A stretch of DNA of 8,844 nucleotides from Candidatus Cloacimonadota bacterium (GTDB lineage Bacteria; Cloacimonadota; Cloacimonadia; Cloacimonadales; JAOZMQ01): assembly GCA_029934195.1 (NCBI GenBank), contig JAOZMQ010000111.1, positions 1 to 8,844 on the forward strand, in the 5' to 3' direction. This document shows, piece after piece, positions 1 to 8,439 of this stretch (positions are counted from its first letter, which is position 1; the number at the start of each line of letters is the position of its first letter). Both the position numbers and the translations under genes were made by a program. The notes under the pieces were generated by a model. That model was given only the letters and a program-made list of their open reading frames with translations, did no database searches and was not told the DNA's origin.

Positions 1-175
1 TACCCAACGCTAACGCATTGGGCTACATAAATATCGCTTCTATGAAGCTGAAAAATAAATAATTTCCCAATTAATCTTTCTTCTTGAACTTCTGTTCTTC
101 ATGGTTAAAAAGTCCTTTTTCGTTCAGGCACTAACTATGTCGCTGTTAAGAAATAGCATTTACAAATTAGCGTTG
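1..175. repeat. Probable remnant of a dispersed intergenic repeat
   Basis: No credible gene is present here. What can be seen is structure. There is a hairpin at 3-22 (8-bp stem, loop TAAC; on the minus-strand RNA the single mismatch becomes a G-U pair) and a second at 36-48 (5-bp stem GCTTC/GAAGC). A 9-nt perfect inverted repeat, CAACGCTAA at 5-13 and TTAGCGTTG at 167-175, brackets the segment. The minus strand can be read as broken peptide pieces (for example PNALALG across the first hairpin, interrupted by stops), the look of short degenerate multicopy elements. That it is a repeat family is inference from shape; only one copy is in the window, and the true boundaries, especially past base 1, cannot be seen. 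Confidence 0.4.
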
Positions 176-204
176 AATTATGAATTTCAATAAAAAGAAT
201 TTGT
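162..204. other. Weak nested inverted repeats in the intergenic region
   Basis: ACAAATT at 162-168 pairs with AATTTGT at 198-204, and TTGAA at 173-177 pairs with TTCAA at 186-190 inside it. The stems are short and AT-only in part, so this could be chance in AT-rich DNA. From here to the terminator at 265 nothing else is recognisable. Confidence 0.2.
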
Positions 205-264
205 AGTTGCAAGGATGAAGATTGAAAGAAAATAGAAAAAGGCTTAGAACTATTTAAAGAAGCG

Positions 265-293
265 AAAAAAAAAGCCCTCATAAAGTTGAGGGC
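265..293 (-). terminator. Rho-independent terminator of the atp operon
   Basis: Reading the minus strand, a 7-bp stem GCCCTCA/TGAGGGC (287-293 pairing with 274-280) with a 6-nt loop is followed immediately by nine T residues (273-265). Five of the seven pairs are GC. It begins 9 nt after the atpC stop codon, which is the expected place for the end of the operon transcript. Confidence 0.93.
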
Positions 294-301
294 AATATTT
301 A

Positions 302-2102
<1,801 letters not shown>

Positions 2103-2124
2103 TTATTAATTTATTAATTTCAGT

Positions 2125-2979
2125 TTATTGATTAATGGCACTTGCACCAGAGGAAATTTCAATAATTTCCGTAGTTATTGCTGCCTGACGCTTTCTATTA
2201 TATTGAAGAGTAAGCGAGCTGATAAGGTCAGACGCATTCTCTGTTGCACTTTCCATTGCATTCATTCTTGCTGCTTGTTCAGCTGCTGATGATTCTAACA
2301 TTATTCTCCAAAGCTCAACATCTACAAATTTTTTACCTAATTCCTCTATCAAAGTATCTTCATCCGGTTCATAAATGAAATCTGTGGAAGAGACAATTTT
2401 TGATTCAAAAGGTTTAACCGGTAAAATGGTTTTAAGAACAATATCATGTTGAATGGCAGATTTAAATTCATTATAAAGAACCTCAATTTTTGTATAATTA
2501 TGGTTCATATATAAATCTAAAAGCAATGTGCCAATTTCTTTAGATTCTGTAAATTTCATTTCATTAAAAATTCCAATATAGGATTTTTTAATATTTTCTG
2601 TATCCTTTTTAAGATATTCAAAACCTTTTTTGCCAACGATAATAAATTCTTTTTCTGGATTTTCATGTATAATGTTTTGAGCTTTTCTAATAATACCTGA
2701 ATTAAAAGCTCCACAAAGACCTTTATCAGCAGTAAAAATAACAACTAATTCTTTTGCACTTGTTCTATTATTATTGAGTAGCAGATGAGTTGAAGCTTTG
2801 TTCTTCATTTTTAGTGTTCTCAACATTGTATCAATAAAAGATGCATAAGGTCTTGCTGAAAAAATTCTCTCCTGAGATTTTCTCAGTTTTGAAGCTGCAA
2901 CCATTTTCATTGCATTTGTAATCTGTCGAGTATTTTTAATACTTTCAATACGACTTTTAAGATCTCTTAAGCTTGCCAT
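2125..2979 (-). CDS. atpG: F1Fo ATP synthase subunit gamma
   Basis: This is the central rotating shaft of F1, coupling c-ring rotation to conformational changes in the beta subunits. The 284-residue length is typical. Both ends carry the family's conserved coiled-coil helices: the N terminus has IKNTRQITNAMKMVAASKLR (residues 14-33), and the C terminus has MNAMESATENASDLI followed by YNRKRQAAITTEIIEI, which together form the shaft. The central Rossmann-like domain contains the conserved TADKGLCGAFN stretch. The ATG is preceded by AGGA at 2987-2990. It lies 36 nt after atpA and 31 nt before atpD, as in the classical gene order. No insertion of the cyanobacterial or chloroplast type was noticed. 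Confidence 0.98.
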   Translation of the reverse strand: MASLRDLKSRIESIKNTRQITNAMKMVAASKLRKSQERIFSARPYASFIDTMLRTLKMKNKASTHLLLNNNRTSAKELVVIFTADKGLCGAFNSGIIRKAQNIIHENPEKEFIIVGKKGFEYLKKDTENIKKSYIGIFNEMKFTESKEIGTLLLDLYMNHNYTKIEVLYNEFKSAIQHDIVLKTILPVKPFESKIVSSTDFIYEPDEDTLIEELGKKFVDVELWRIMLESSAAEQAARMNAMESATENASDLISSLTLQYNRKRQAAITTEIIEISSGASAINQ

Positions 2980-3015
2980 TTATTTATCCTGATTTTTCTG
3001 GTTTCAATACAAAAT

Positions 3016-4518
3016 TTACTGGAATTTTTTAATTACTTTTTCGCAGACTTCATGCATTTCTTTTACAATATCATCTGAGTATTTTCCAGCACTTACTTTT
3101 GTAAAAAGATCTTTATAAGATGATTCGACAGTAATTGATAATTCAGTTTCCACATCTTTAATTATGGATATTGGGATTTTATCAAGATACCCTTGATTTG
3201 CAAGGAAGATAATAAAAATTTGTTTCCCTACGACAAGAGGTACATTAACACCTTGTTTAAGAATCTCAATAAGCCTTTCACCACGATTTAATTGTGCTTG
3301 TGATGCTTTATCAAGATCCGAACCAAATTTTGCAAAAGCTTCTAATTCTCTATATTGAGCAAGATCAAGTCGCAATTGTCCAACAACTTTTTTCATTGAT
3401 TTAATTTGTGCATTACCACCAACACGAGAAACTGAAAGACCAGTATTAATCGCCGGTCTAACACCGGAATTAAATAATCTTGAACTCAAATATATTTGTC
3501 CGTCTGTAATGGAAATTACATTTGTTGGAATATAAGCTGAAATATCTTCTGCTTGAGTTTCAATAATAGGAAGAGCTGTAAGTGAACCTCCACCAAGATT
3601 ATCATTCAATTTAGAAGCTCTCTCTAAAAGACGAGAATGTAAATAAAAAACATCTCCCGGATATGCTTCACGCCCCGGAGGTCTTCTAAGAAGAAGAGAT
3701 ATTTCACGATACGCAACAGCATGTTTAGATAAATCATCATAAACGATTAATGCATGTTTTCCATTATCTCGGAAATATTCTCCCATTGTTACACCTGAAT
3801 ATGGTGATATATATTGTAAAGATGCAGGATCAGAAGCTGTACAAGCAACAACAATTGTATAGCTCATAGCACCAAAAGATTCTAAGGTTTTCACTATTTT
3901 TGCAACAGAAGATTTTTTCTGTCCAATGGCAACATAAATACAATAAACATCAGTATCTTTTTGATTAATAATAGTATCAATTGCGATTGCTGTTTTTCCT
4001 GTTTGGCGATCACCAATAATTAATTCTCTTTGTCCTCTTCCGATAGGAATCATAGAATCGATAGGTTTTATTCCTGTTTGTAAAGGTTCTTCAACAGGTT
4101 TTCTTTGAATAACACCAAGAGCTTTACGTTCTATCGGCATTCTTTTTTTAGCTTTTATTTCACCTTTCCCATCAATAGCTTGACCAAGAGCGTTTACTAC
4201 TCGTCCAAGAAGTTCTTCACCGACTGGAACATCGAGAATCCTTTTTGTTCTGCGGGCAATATCTCCTTCTTTTACATGACGTGTATCACCAAAAAGGATA
4301 CAACCAATATTATCTTCTTCCAGATTTTGTGCCATTCCATAGACATCACCTGGGAAAATAATCATCTCTCCAGCCATAACATTTTCCATACCGAAAACTC
4401 TGGCAATACCATCACCAACTTCAATAACACGACCTGTTTCGGCAATATCAATATCAAATTTAAAGCTATTAATTTTATCTTTAATTATGGCACTTATTTC
4501 ATCTGGATGTATCTTCAT
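3016..4518 (-). CDS. atpA: F1Fo ATP synthase subunit alpha
   Basis: This is the non-catalytic nucleotide-binding subunit that alternates with beta in the F1 hexamer and supplies the arginine finger. It is 500 residues, the usual size. The Walker A loop GDRQTGKT lies at 169-176. The segment [34 protein letters not shown] (about 256-289, given here in outline) is the Walker B and conserved central region. The arginine finger is Arg365 in SVSRVGG. The C-terminal helical domain is complete. Its ribosome site GAGGAA (4522-4527) precedes the ATG. The 54-nt gap to atpH is the largest in the operon and contains a small hairpin. Confidence 0.99.
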   Translation of the reverse strand: MKIHPDEISAIIKDKINSFKFDIDIAETGRVIEVGDGIARVFGMENVMAGEMIIFPGDVYGMAQNLEEDNIGCILFGDTRHVKEGDIARRTKRILDVPVGEELLGRVVNALGQAIDGKGEIKAKKRMPIERKALGVIQRKPVEEPLQTGIKPIDSMIPIGRGQRELIIGDRQTGKTAIAIDTIINQKDTDVYCIYVAIGQKKSSVAKIVKTLESFGAMSYTIVVACTASDPASLQYISPYSGVTMGEYFRDNGKHALIVYDDLSKHAVAYREISLLLRRPPGREAYPGDVFYLHSRLLERASKLNDNLGGGSLTALPIIETQAEDISAYIPTNVISITDGQIYLSSRLFNSGVRPAINTGLSVSRVGGNAQIKSMKKVVGQLRLDLAQYRELEAFAKFGSDLDKASQAQLNRGERLIEILKQGVNVPLVVGKQIFIIFLANQGYLDKIPISIIKDVETELSITVESSYKDLFTKVSAGKYSDDIVKEMHEVCEKVIKKFQ

Positions 4519-4551
4519 AAATTCCTCAAATATTCTTTATATTCATTTTGA

Positions 4552-4569
4552 AACTTCTATTAAGAAGTT
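4552..4569 (-). other. Small hairpin between atpH and atpA
   Basis: A perfect 7-bp inverted repeat AACTTCT/AGAAGTT with a 4-nt loop sits just after the atpH stop codon and 25 nt or more before the atpA ribosome site. Only two pairs are GC and there is no U tract, so it is not a good terminator. A role in mRNA processing or stability at the Fo/F1 boundary is possible but is inference. Confidence 0.4.
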
Positions 4570-4572
4570 GAA

Positions 4573-5106
4573 TTATTTGTTCTTGACATTAACAAATTTA
4601 AGTAAATTATTTTTTATAGACCCATCAATAAGAATTGTATCTGTTTCGGCGACAAACCCGCCAATAATTGATTGATCTTTCTTTAAATTTAGGATGATTT
4701 CTTTGTTGAGAAAATCAGATAATAATTTAGATATTTTTCCCATTGTCTCATCTGAATGATTTCTCGCTATTGTAAGATTTACTACAACTTGGTTCCGATC
4801 TTCCATAATCAAAAGTTCAATTTCAGTAAGAATATCTCCAATAATTTCAAATCGATGTTTCTTAACTATCAATTCAAGAAAATTCTTCCAAATATCTACA
4901 TTTAGTTTTACTGAAACCGTCTTGATAATCTCCAATCTTTTAGTAATTGGGAATAGAGCTGATGATATTGCCCTCATATTGTCTGGATTTAAAACAATCA
5001 CTTCCCGCAATGTTTTAATATCTAAAAGAATATCATCAAATCTTTCTACTTTTGCCAGAGCGATAAAAGCTAATGCATATCGATTAGCAATTAGCTTATT
5101 TTTCAC
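4573..5106 (-). CDS. atpH: F1Fo ATP synthase subunit delta (OSCP-type)
   Basis: This subunit joins the peripheral stalk (b) to the top of the alpha-beta hexamer. It is 177 residues, the normal length. The N terminus has the family pattern IANRYALAF (residues 6-14) of the helical domain, and the C terminus has the conserved GGFVAETDTILIDGSIKNNL of the second domain. The start codon is GTG (5104-5106). It is chosen because it is preceded by AGAGGGA at 5110-5116 and puts the conserved RYA motif at the usual distance from the N terminus. The start lies inside the end of atpF (11-nt overlap), suggesting coupled translation of the two stalk proteins. Confidence 0.97.
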   Translation of the reverse strand: MKNKLIANRYALAFIALAKVERFDDILLDIKTLREVIVLNPDNMRAISSALFPITKRLEIIKTVSVKLNVDIWKNFLELIVKKHRFEIIGDILTEIELLIMEDRNQVVVNLTIARNHSDETMGKISKLLSDFLNKEIILNLKKDQSIIGGFVAETDTILIDGSIKNNLLKFVNVKNK

Positions 5107-5584
5107 TTTTCCCTCTTTGTGATAGTAGTTTACTAATCATTAAATCATCTTCTTTTTCGTCCATTTTCCCTTCAACTAATTTTGATGTAAGCGATGAAAT
5201 CATGCTTGAAATTTCTTTTTCTAACCCTTTTACAACTTTTGCACGTTCATGCTCAAGTTCAACTTGGGTTTCGAGAATAATCTTTTTCTCTTTTTCTTTG
5301 GCATCAGAAATGATACTATCTGCTTTTATTTCTGCATCTTTTTGAGCAATTTCTCTAATTTCTCTACCTTCAATAGAGGCTTTTTTCAATTCTTTTTCTT
5401 TTTCTTGTACAAGCAGTTCTGCATCATCTTTGAATTTCTTTGCTTCATCAATATCTTGACTAATTTTCTTCTTACGTTCCTCTAAAAATTTCTTAAGAGG
5501 TGCATACATTACACTCTTTAAGATTATCAGAAGTAAAAGAAAATTTAGTATTACTATAAATACAGAAAAGTCTATGCTAATCAT
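5096..5584 (-). CDS. atpF: F1Fo ATP synthase subunit b
   Basis: This is the peripheral-stalk subunit that holds F1 stationary against the rotating ring. The 162-residue protein has one N-terminal membrane helix (about residues 4-25, very rich in Ile, Leu, Val and Phe). The conserved APLKKFLEERKKKI segment follows, then a long, highly charged Lys/Glu coiled coil to the C terminus. This is the standard b architecture and length; only one b-type gene is present, so it presumably acts as a homodimer. The ribosome site TAGGAG (5590-5595) precedes the ATG. It starts 15 nt after the single-hairpin c gene and overlaps atpH by 11 nt. Confidence 0.97.
   Translation of the reverse strand: MISIDFSVFIVILNFLLLLIILKSVMYAPLKKFLEERKKKISQDIDEAKKFKDDAELLVQEKEKELKKASIEGREIREIAQKDAEIKADSIISDAKEKEKKIILETQVELEHERAKVVKGLEKEISSMISSLTSKLVEGKMDEKEDDLMISKLLSQRGKSEK
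5110..5116 (-). promoter_or_regulatory. Ribosome binding site that fixes the GTG start of atpH
   Basis: AGAGGGA on the minus strand lies three bases before the GTG at 5106-5104, inside the coding end of atpF. It supports the GTG start over later codons, which would cut into the conserved N-terminal helix. Confidence 0.7.
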
Positions 5585-5599
5585 AAAAACTCCTAAAAT

Positions 5600-5836
5600 C
5601 TATGTAGCAAAGATTAAAAGGAGAGAGATAACCAACGAATAAATACCTGTTGATTCTGACACAGCCTGACCAATCAACATTGTTCTTGTCAATAATCCTG
5701 CATTTTCTGGAGAACGTGCAATACCTTCGCAGGCTTTTCCGGCTACAAAGCCTTCACCAACTCCAGGTCCTAATGCTCCGAGTCCCATACAAATACCTGC
5801 ACCAAGAAGTGCAGAAGCTCTTGCTATCTGTTCCAT
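5600..5836 (-). CDS. atpE: F1Fo ATP synthase subunit c, single hairpin with two-carboxylate Na+-type site
   Basis: This is a rotor-ring proteolipid of normal size (78 residues) with two membrane helices (about 5-37 and 46-77) joined by the polar loop with Arg41 and Pro43. Helix 1 has the glycine-rich packing motif ending GPGVGEGF; Glu28 occupies the place of Gln32 in the Ilyobacter tartaricus Na+ subunit. Helix 2 has GQAVSESTGIYSLV, with Val59, Glu61, Ser62 and Thr63 matching Val63, Glu65, Ser66 and Thr67. Glu at both positions is the pattern described for the Fusobacterium nucleatum Na+ rotor. Na+ use is inferred from these residues. It lies 30 nt after a three-hairpin c gene, and its last 32 residues match hairpin 3 of that protein at 26 positions. 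It has the best ribosome site in the operon (GGAGGA) and ends in TAG. Confidence 0.97.
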   Translation of the reverse strand: MEQIARASALLGAGICMGLGALGPGVGEGFVAGKACEGIARSPENAGLLTRTMLIGQAVSESTGIYSLVISLLLIFAT

Positions 5837-5840
5837 TTTT

Positions 5841-5846
5841 TCCTCC
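5841..5846 (-). promoter_or_regulatory. Strong ribosome binding site of the single-hairpin c gene
   Basis: GGAGGA lies four bases before the ATG of the 78-residue c subunit and is the closest match to the Shine-Dalgarno consensus in the window; the three-hairpin gene upstream has the weaker AAAGGAT. This suggests the single c is made in larger amounts than the fused c, which is inference. Confidence 0.7.
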
Positions 5847-5866
5847 GGTTTTTTATTAATATTATT

Positions 5867-6619
5867 TTAAATTGCAAAAATTAATAACAATGCTATTACT
5901 AATGAATAAATAGCGGTAGATTCTGAAACGGCTGCTCCAAGAAACATTGTTCTTGTTAATAAACCGCGTTGACGTGGATTTCTACCAATCATATCATTTG
6001 TTCTTCCAGCAACATAACCGATAGCTATGCCAGGACCAAATGTACCTAAACCAATAACTATACCTGAACCAAGAAAAGCCATTGAAATAGCGATTATTGT
6101 ACCTGCGGTAACATTGGAAGGTTGATTGGGAGTTGAATAAAGTAGTAATAAAGAAATTACTAACGCAAATATAGCATCTGTTTGAGCTAATGCCTGACCA
6201 ATCAGCATATTGTTCATAATTGCGTTGCTGTGTTTGGGCATTCTTCCAATTGATTTCAACGACTGACCACCGGTATAACCAGAGCCAAATCCAGGTCCAA
6301 TACTTCCGAAGCCAATTGCTATTCCGGCTGCTAACAAAGAAGCAACTTTATACCACCCACCTTCAGCAGTAAAAAAACCACCAAAAATTAAGAGTAAAGA
6401 AACCACTAAGGCAAATATTGCTCCGGTTTCTGTTACAGCTTGACTAACTAACATATTCCGTACGAGATTATCACTTGCTTTGGGCTGACGCATAAGTGCA
6501 TAAGTTGCATGTCCGGCTGTGTAACCTTCACCAACTCCAGCACTAATAGAAGCCATTCCAACGCTTAAACCTGCTCCAATATAAGCAGCTATTCTAATAA
6601 AGTCAGCACTAAATTCCAT
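5867..6619 (-). CDS. Fused three-hairpin F-type ATP synthase c subunit
   Basis: This is a 250-residue proteolipid made of three tandem c-type hairpins, so six membrane helices: about 9-80, 92-160 and 172-248, joined by short linkers at 81-91 and 161-171. Each hairpin keeps the glycine-rich helix 1 and an Arg-X-Pro polar loop (R44/P46, R126/P128, R213/P215). Ion-site residues differ. Hairpin 1 has Glu31 and Glu64-Thr65; hairpin 2 has Ser113 and Gln146-Thr147-Asp148; hairpin 3 has Ile200 and Glu233-Ser234-Thr235. Hairpin 2 therefore lacks the usual helix-2 carboxylate, though Asp148 is close by. It probably assembles with the single-hairpin c into one ring under subunit a. Fused c subunits are known in Acetobacterium/Eubacterium (two hairpins) and in archaeal A-type enzymes. 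The gene sits 39 nt after atpB; its ribosome site AAAGGAT is at 6625-6631. The family is certain; ring composition is inferred. Confidence 0.95.
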   Translation of the reverse strand: MEFSADFIRIAAYIGAGLSVGMASISAGVGEGYTAGHATYALMRQPKASDNLVRNMLVSQAVTETGAIFALVVSLLLIFGGFFTAEGGWYKVASLLAAGIAIGFGSIGPGFGSGYTGGQSLKSIGRMPKHSNAIMNNMLIGQALAQTDAIFALVISLLLLYSTPNQPSNVTAGTIIAISMAFLGSGIVIGLGTFGPGIAIGYVAGRTNDMIGRNPRQRGLLTRTMFLGAAVSESTAIYSLVIALLLIFAI

Positions 6620-6658
6620 AATTTATCCTTTTATTTTATGCTTAGTTGTTTGAAAAAT

Positions 6659-7912
6659 TTATTCTGCAATTTCTACTGAAATATAAGTTAAAGAAAGCAT
6701 TGTAAAAACAAATGCCTGAATTGAGCCTACAAAAATTCCGAAAAATCCATTTAAACCAATCGGAATAAAAACATATTTAACCAAAGATGATACTACCAAA
6801 ATAATAATTGCACCACCAAGTACATTTCCAAATAATCTAAAAGAAATTGACACTATCTTTGAAACTTCACCTATAAGGTCTAATGCAAAAAGTGGATTTT
6901 TCCAAGGTAAAAAATAATTCTGAATATGATGTCCAAAACCTTTTGCCCTGATTGCTGTTGCATGAACCACAAAAACAGCCATTAATCCAAGTCCGAGAGG
7001 AACATTCAAATTTCTCGTAGGTTCCATAAATCCCGGAATAGGAATCATGCCGATCATATTACTTGTCCATACAAAGATAAAGATTGTAAGAATATAAGGA
7101 GTAAAATAAGCTCTATCTTTTCCAAGAGTTTCTGTAACAAGCTCTTCAAAGAATGAATAGATTCCTTCAAAAACAATCTGTAATTTCCCCGGACGAGCCA
7201 TCAATACTTTTCTTACACTAAAAGCTACAAAGAAAAGTAAAAGATCAACAATTAATAACATTCTTAATAAATTAAAAGTACCGATTGCACTTTTTTCTCC
7301 AAAAAATTGTTTCATCCCATTATATAATTTATAGCTTCCGTGAATTTCAGGTGTATGATGTTGATGAGTTAAAATATTCTTATCAAGAACTGCTTCTAAT
7401 GAAATTCTATTTAACCGCATTTTTTCCATTTCTGTAAGCTTATCTTTCGATATTGAGCTAAGATATGTTAATTCGTCCGAAGGAGAAATTTGAGCTGATA
7501 TTGTATTGTTGAAAAGATATTGTTCTTTAAAAATTATTTCAAGATCTACAAGTAATTTATGAAACCCTGTTTTATCTTCATTATTTGAAAGAAGGAATTT
7601 TTTACTTTTATCGCTTAAATTTGTAAAAATTATTTTTGATACCGGATTTGAGTGGTTTTTTAAAAAAGAATAAAATGCTTTTTTATTTACCAATTCATAT
7701 TCTTTAATAATTGCAGATATTTTTACAAACTCATCAATTTGGAAATCTTCTGTAATTTTATCTTGAAGAGTCGAGTGTGATTTATCAACTGAAATACTAA
7801 ATCCATCTTTGAATTTAATGTTGAGATCTTTTCCTAATCCAAATACTGATAATAAGACTTCGATGATGAGAAAAATTGAACAAATTAATAAAAGTGAATT
7901 CTTTTTTGTCAT
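6659..7912 (-). CDS. atpB: F1Fo ATP synthase subunit a with long N-terminal extension
   Basis: This is the stator membrane subunit that forms the two half-channels for ions next to the c ring. The C-terminal half (about 213-417) is standard: first helix 213-231, then PGKLQIVFEGIYSFF, the NMIGMIPIPGF region (285-295), and SFRLFGNVLGGA with essential Arg359. The protein is 417 residues against roughly 270 in E. coli. The extra part begins with a hydrophobic signal or anchor (about 7-26), followed by about 180 mostly charged residues containing a small His cluster (HQHH, 183-186). This should lie outside the cytoplasmic membrane, fitting the known outward N terminus of subunit a. Shorter leader-bearing extensions are known in Bacteroidota. 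The start overlaps the atpI stop (TAATG), with AGAGG at 7919-7923. Confidence 0.96.
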   Translation of the reverse strand: MTKKNSLLLICSIFLIIEVLLSVFGLGKDLNIKFKDGFSISVDKSHSTLQDKITEDFQIDEFVKISAIIKEYELVNKKAFYSFLKNHSNPVSKIIFTNLSDKSKKFLLSNNEDKTGFHKLLVDLEIIFKEQYLFNNTISAQISPSDELTYLSSISKDKLTEMEKMRLNRISLEAVLDKNILTHQHHTPEIHGSYKLYNGMKQFFGEKSAIGTFNLLRMLLIVDLLLFFVAFSVRKVLMARPGKLQIVFEGIYSFFEELVTETLGKDRAYFTPYILTIFIFVWTSNMIGMIPIPGFMEPTRNLNVPLGLGLMAVFVVHATAIRAKGFGHHIQNYFLPWKNPLFALDLIGEVSKIVSISFRLFGNVLGGAIIILVVSSLVKYVFIPIGLNGFFGIFVGSIQAFVFTMLSLTYISVEIAE

Positions 7913-8304
7913 TATTGACCTCTGATTTTTTTATAGAAATTACTATTAACAACAAACTCGAAAATCAAATTTAAATATATTGAAATTTGAGCTGCAAGTA
8001 ATCCCATTCCAAACGAAATAGGATCTGGTTTAATAATTATCATAACCAAAACTGAATAAACAAGTAGTACTAAATAACGGATAAAAAAACTTTTTGTAGT
8101 TTTAACTTTTGAGCTATTCTCATCAAGCACCAAATTTTTGGATGCATAAGTTGCCATCCAAAAAAAATTAATACCACTGATTAGGGAACCTAATATCCAA
8201 CCTAAACCTTTTTTCCAATCTAGAAATAGCAAAAAAAACATAGGTATGTTTGTCAAGCATATTATTATAAGAATCCTTTTTACCAGTTTTATTGTCTCTT
8301 CCAT
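7912..8304 (-). CDS. atpI: ATP synthase accessory protein AtpI
   Basis: This is a small, poorly conserved membrane protein at the head of the operon. In Na+-type ATP synthases, AtpI homologues have been linked to c-ring assembly. The 130 residues form about four membrane helices (roughly 10-29, 32-54, 73-91 and 96-118). The pattern WKKGLGWILGSLISGINFFWM across helix 2 and the acidic loop after it fit the AtpI family. Identification rests on size, topology and its position directly before atpB rather than on a strong catalytic motif. The ribosome site AAAGGAG (8314-8320) precedes the ATG, and the stop overlaps atpB by one base. If the fused c and single c form one ring, this protein is the obvious assembly helper (inference). 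Confidence 0.87.
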   Translation of the reverse strand: MEETIKLVKRILIIICLTNIPMFFLLFLDWKKGLGWILGSLISGINFFWMATYASKNLVLDENSSKVKTTKSFFIRYLVLLVYSVLVMIIIKPDPISFGMGLLAAQISIYLNLIFEFVVNSNFYKKIRGQ

Positions 8305-8367
8305 TGTTTTTTTCTCCTTTAACTTTATATCCTATTTTACCTCTTAGTTTGCATTTATCGTACCGAG

Positions 8368-8391
8368 AAATTCACCTCTATTTGTGAATTT
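8368..8391. promoter_or_regulatory. Perfect inverted repeat, possible operator
   Basis: AAATTCAC and GTGAATTT are exact 8-nt inverted copies with an 8-nt spacer, the geometry of a dimeric regulator site, located 64 nt before the atpI start codon. As RNA it could also fold into a hairpin. No U tract follows on the minus strand, so it is not a terminator for the upstream gene. Function is inferred. Confidence 0.45.
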
Positions 8392-8415
8392 ATTCATTTT
8401 ATTTTTTTGTCTGTA

Positions 8416-8437
8416 AAAAAGGCACATATCCCTTTTT
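8416..8437 (-). terminator. Possible weak terminator after the DprA-like gene
   Basis: On the minus strand AAAAAGG (8437-8431) pairs with CCTTTTT (8422-8416) around an 8-nt loop, starting 2 nt after the stop codon, and the 3' arm ends in a run of six T residues. Only two pairs are GC, so it would be leaky at best. Confidence 0.4.
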
Positions 8438-8439
8438 CA

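Larger units (their letters stand above)
8305..8439 (-). promoter_or_regulatory. Upstream region of the atp operon with an 8-bp inverted repeat
   Basis: This 135-nt gap separates the upstream gene from atpI and is the likely site of the operon promoter, since the upstream gene seems to end with its own weak hairpin. It is AT-rich. Minus-strand TAAAAT and TATAAA boxes occur near 8325-8340, but none has a convincing -35 partner at normal spacing, so I do not call a promoter. A clear inverted repeat, AAATTCAC-N8-GTGAATTT, lies at 8368-8391. Confidence 0.45.

Noticed and set aside
40..102. A minus-strand 20-codon frame starting with ATG in the left intergenic region.
   Set aside because: It has no ribosome site, is very short, overlaps the hairpin at 36-48, and looks like part of the repeat remnant.
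4105..4551. A plus-strand open frame of 148 codons opposite the start of atpA.
   Set aside because: It has biased, low-complexity composition and is antisense to conserved alpha-subunit sequence, so it is a shadow frame.
5600..6619. The single c might be a fourth hairpin cut off by a frameshift or stop.
   Set aside because: The 30-nt spacer has its own strong ribosome site and ATG, and the single c has a complete N terminus of normal length.
5867..6619. The triple hairpin might be an assembly artefact from collapsed or duplicated reads.
   Set aside because: The three hairpins differ widely in sequence, the linkers are distinct, and the frame is continuous with no repeated DNA blocks.
5867..6619. 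A V/A-type proteolipid brought in by transfer.
   Set aside because: All hairpins carry F-type features (Arg-X-Pro loop and GQAV-like helix 2) and the gene sits in the normal F-type c position.
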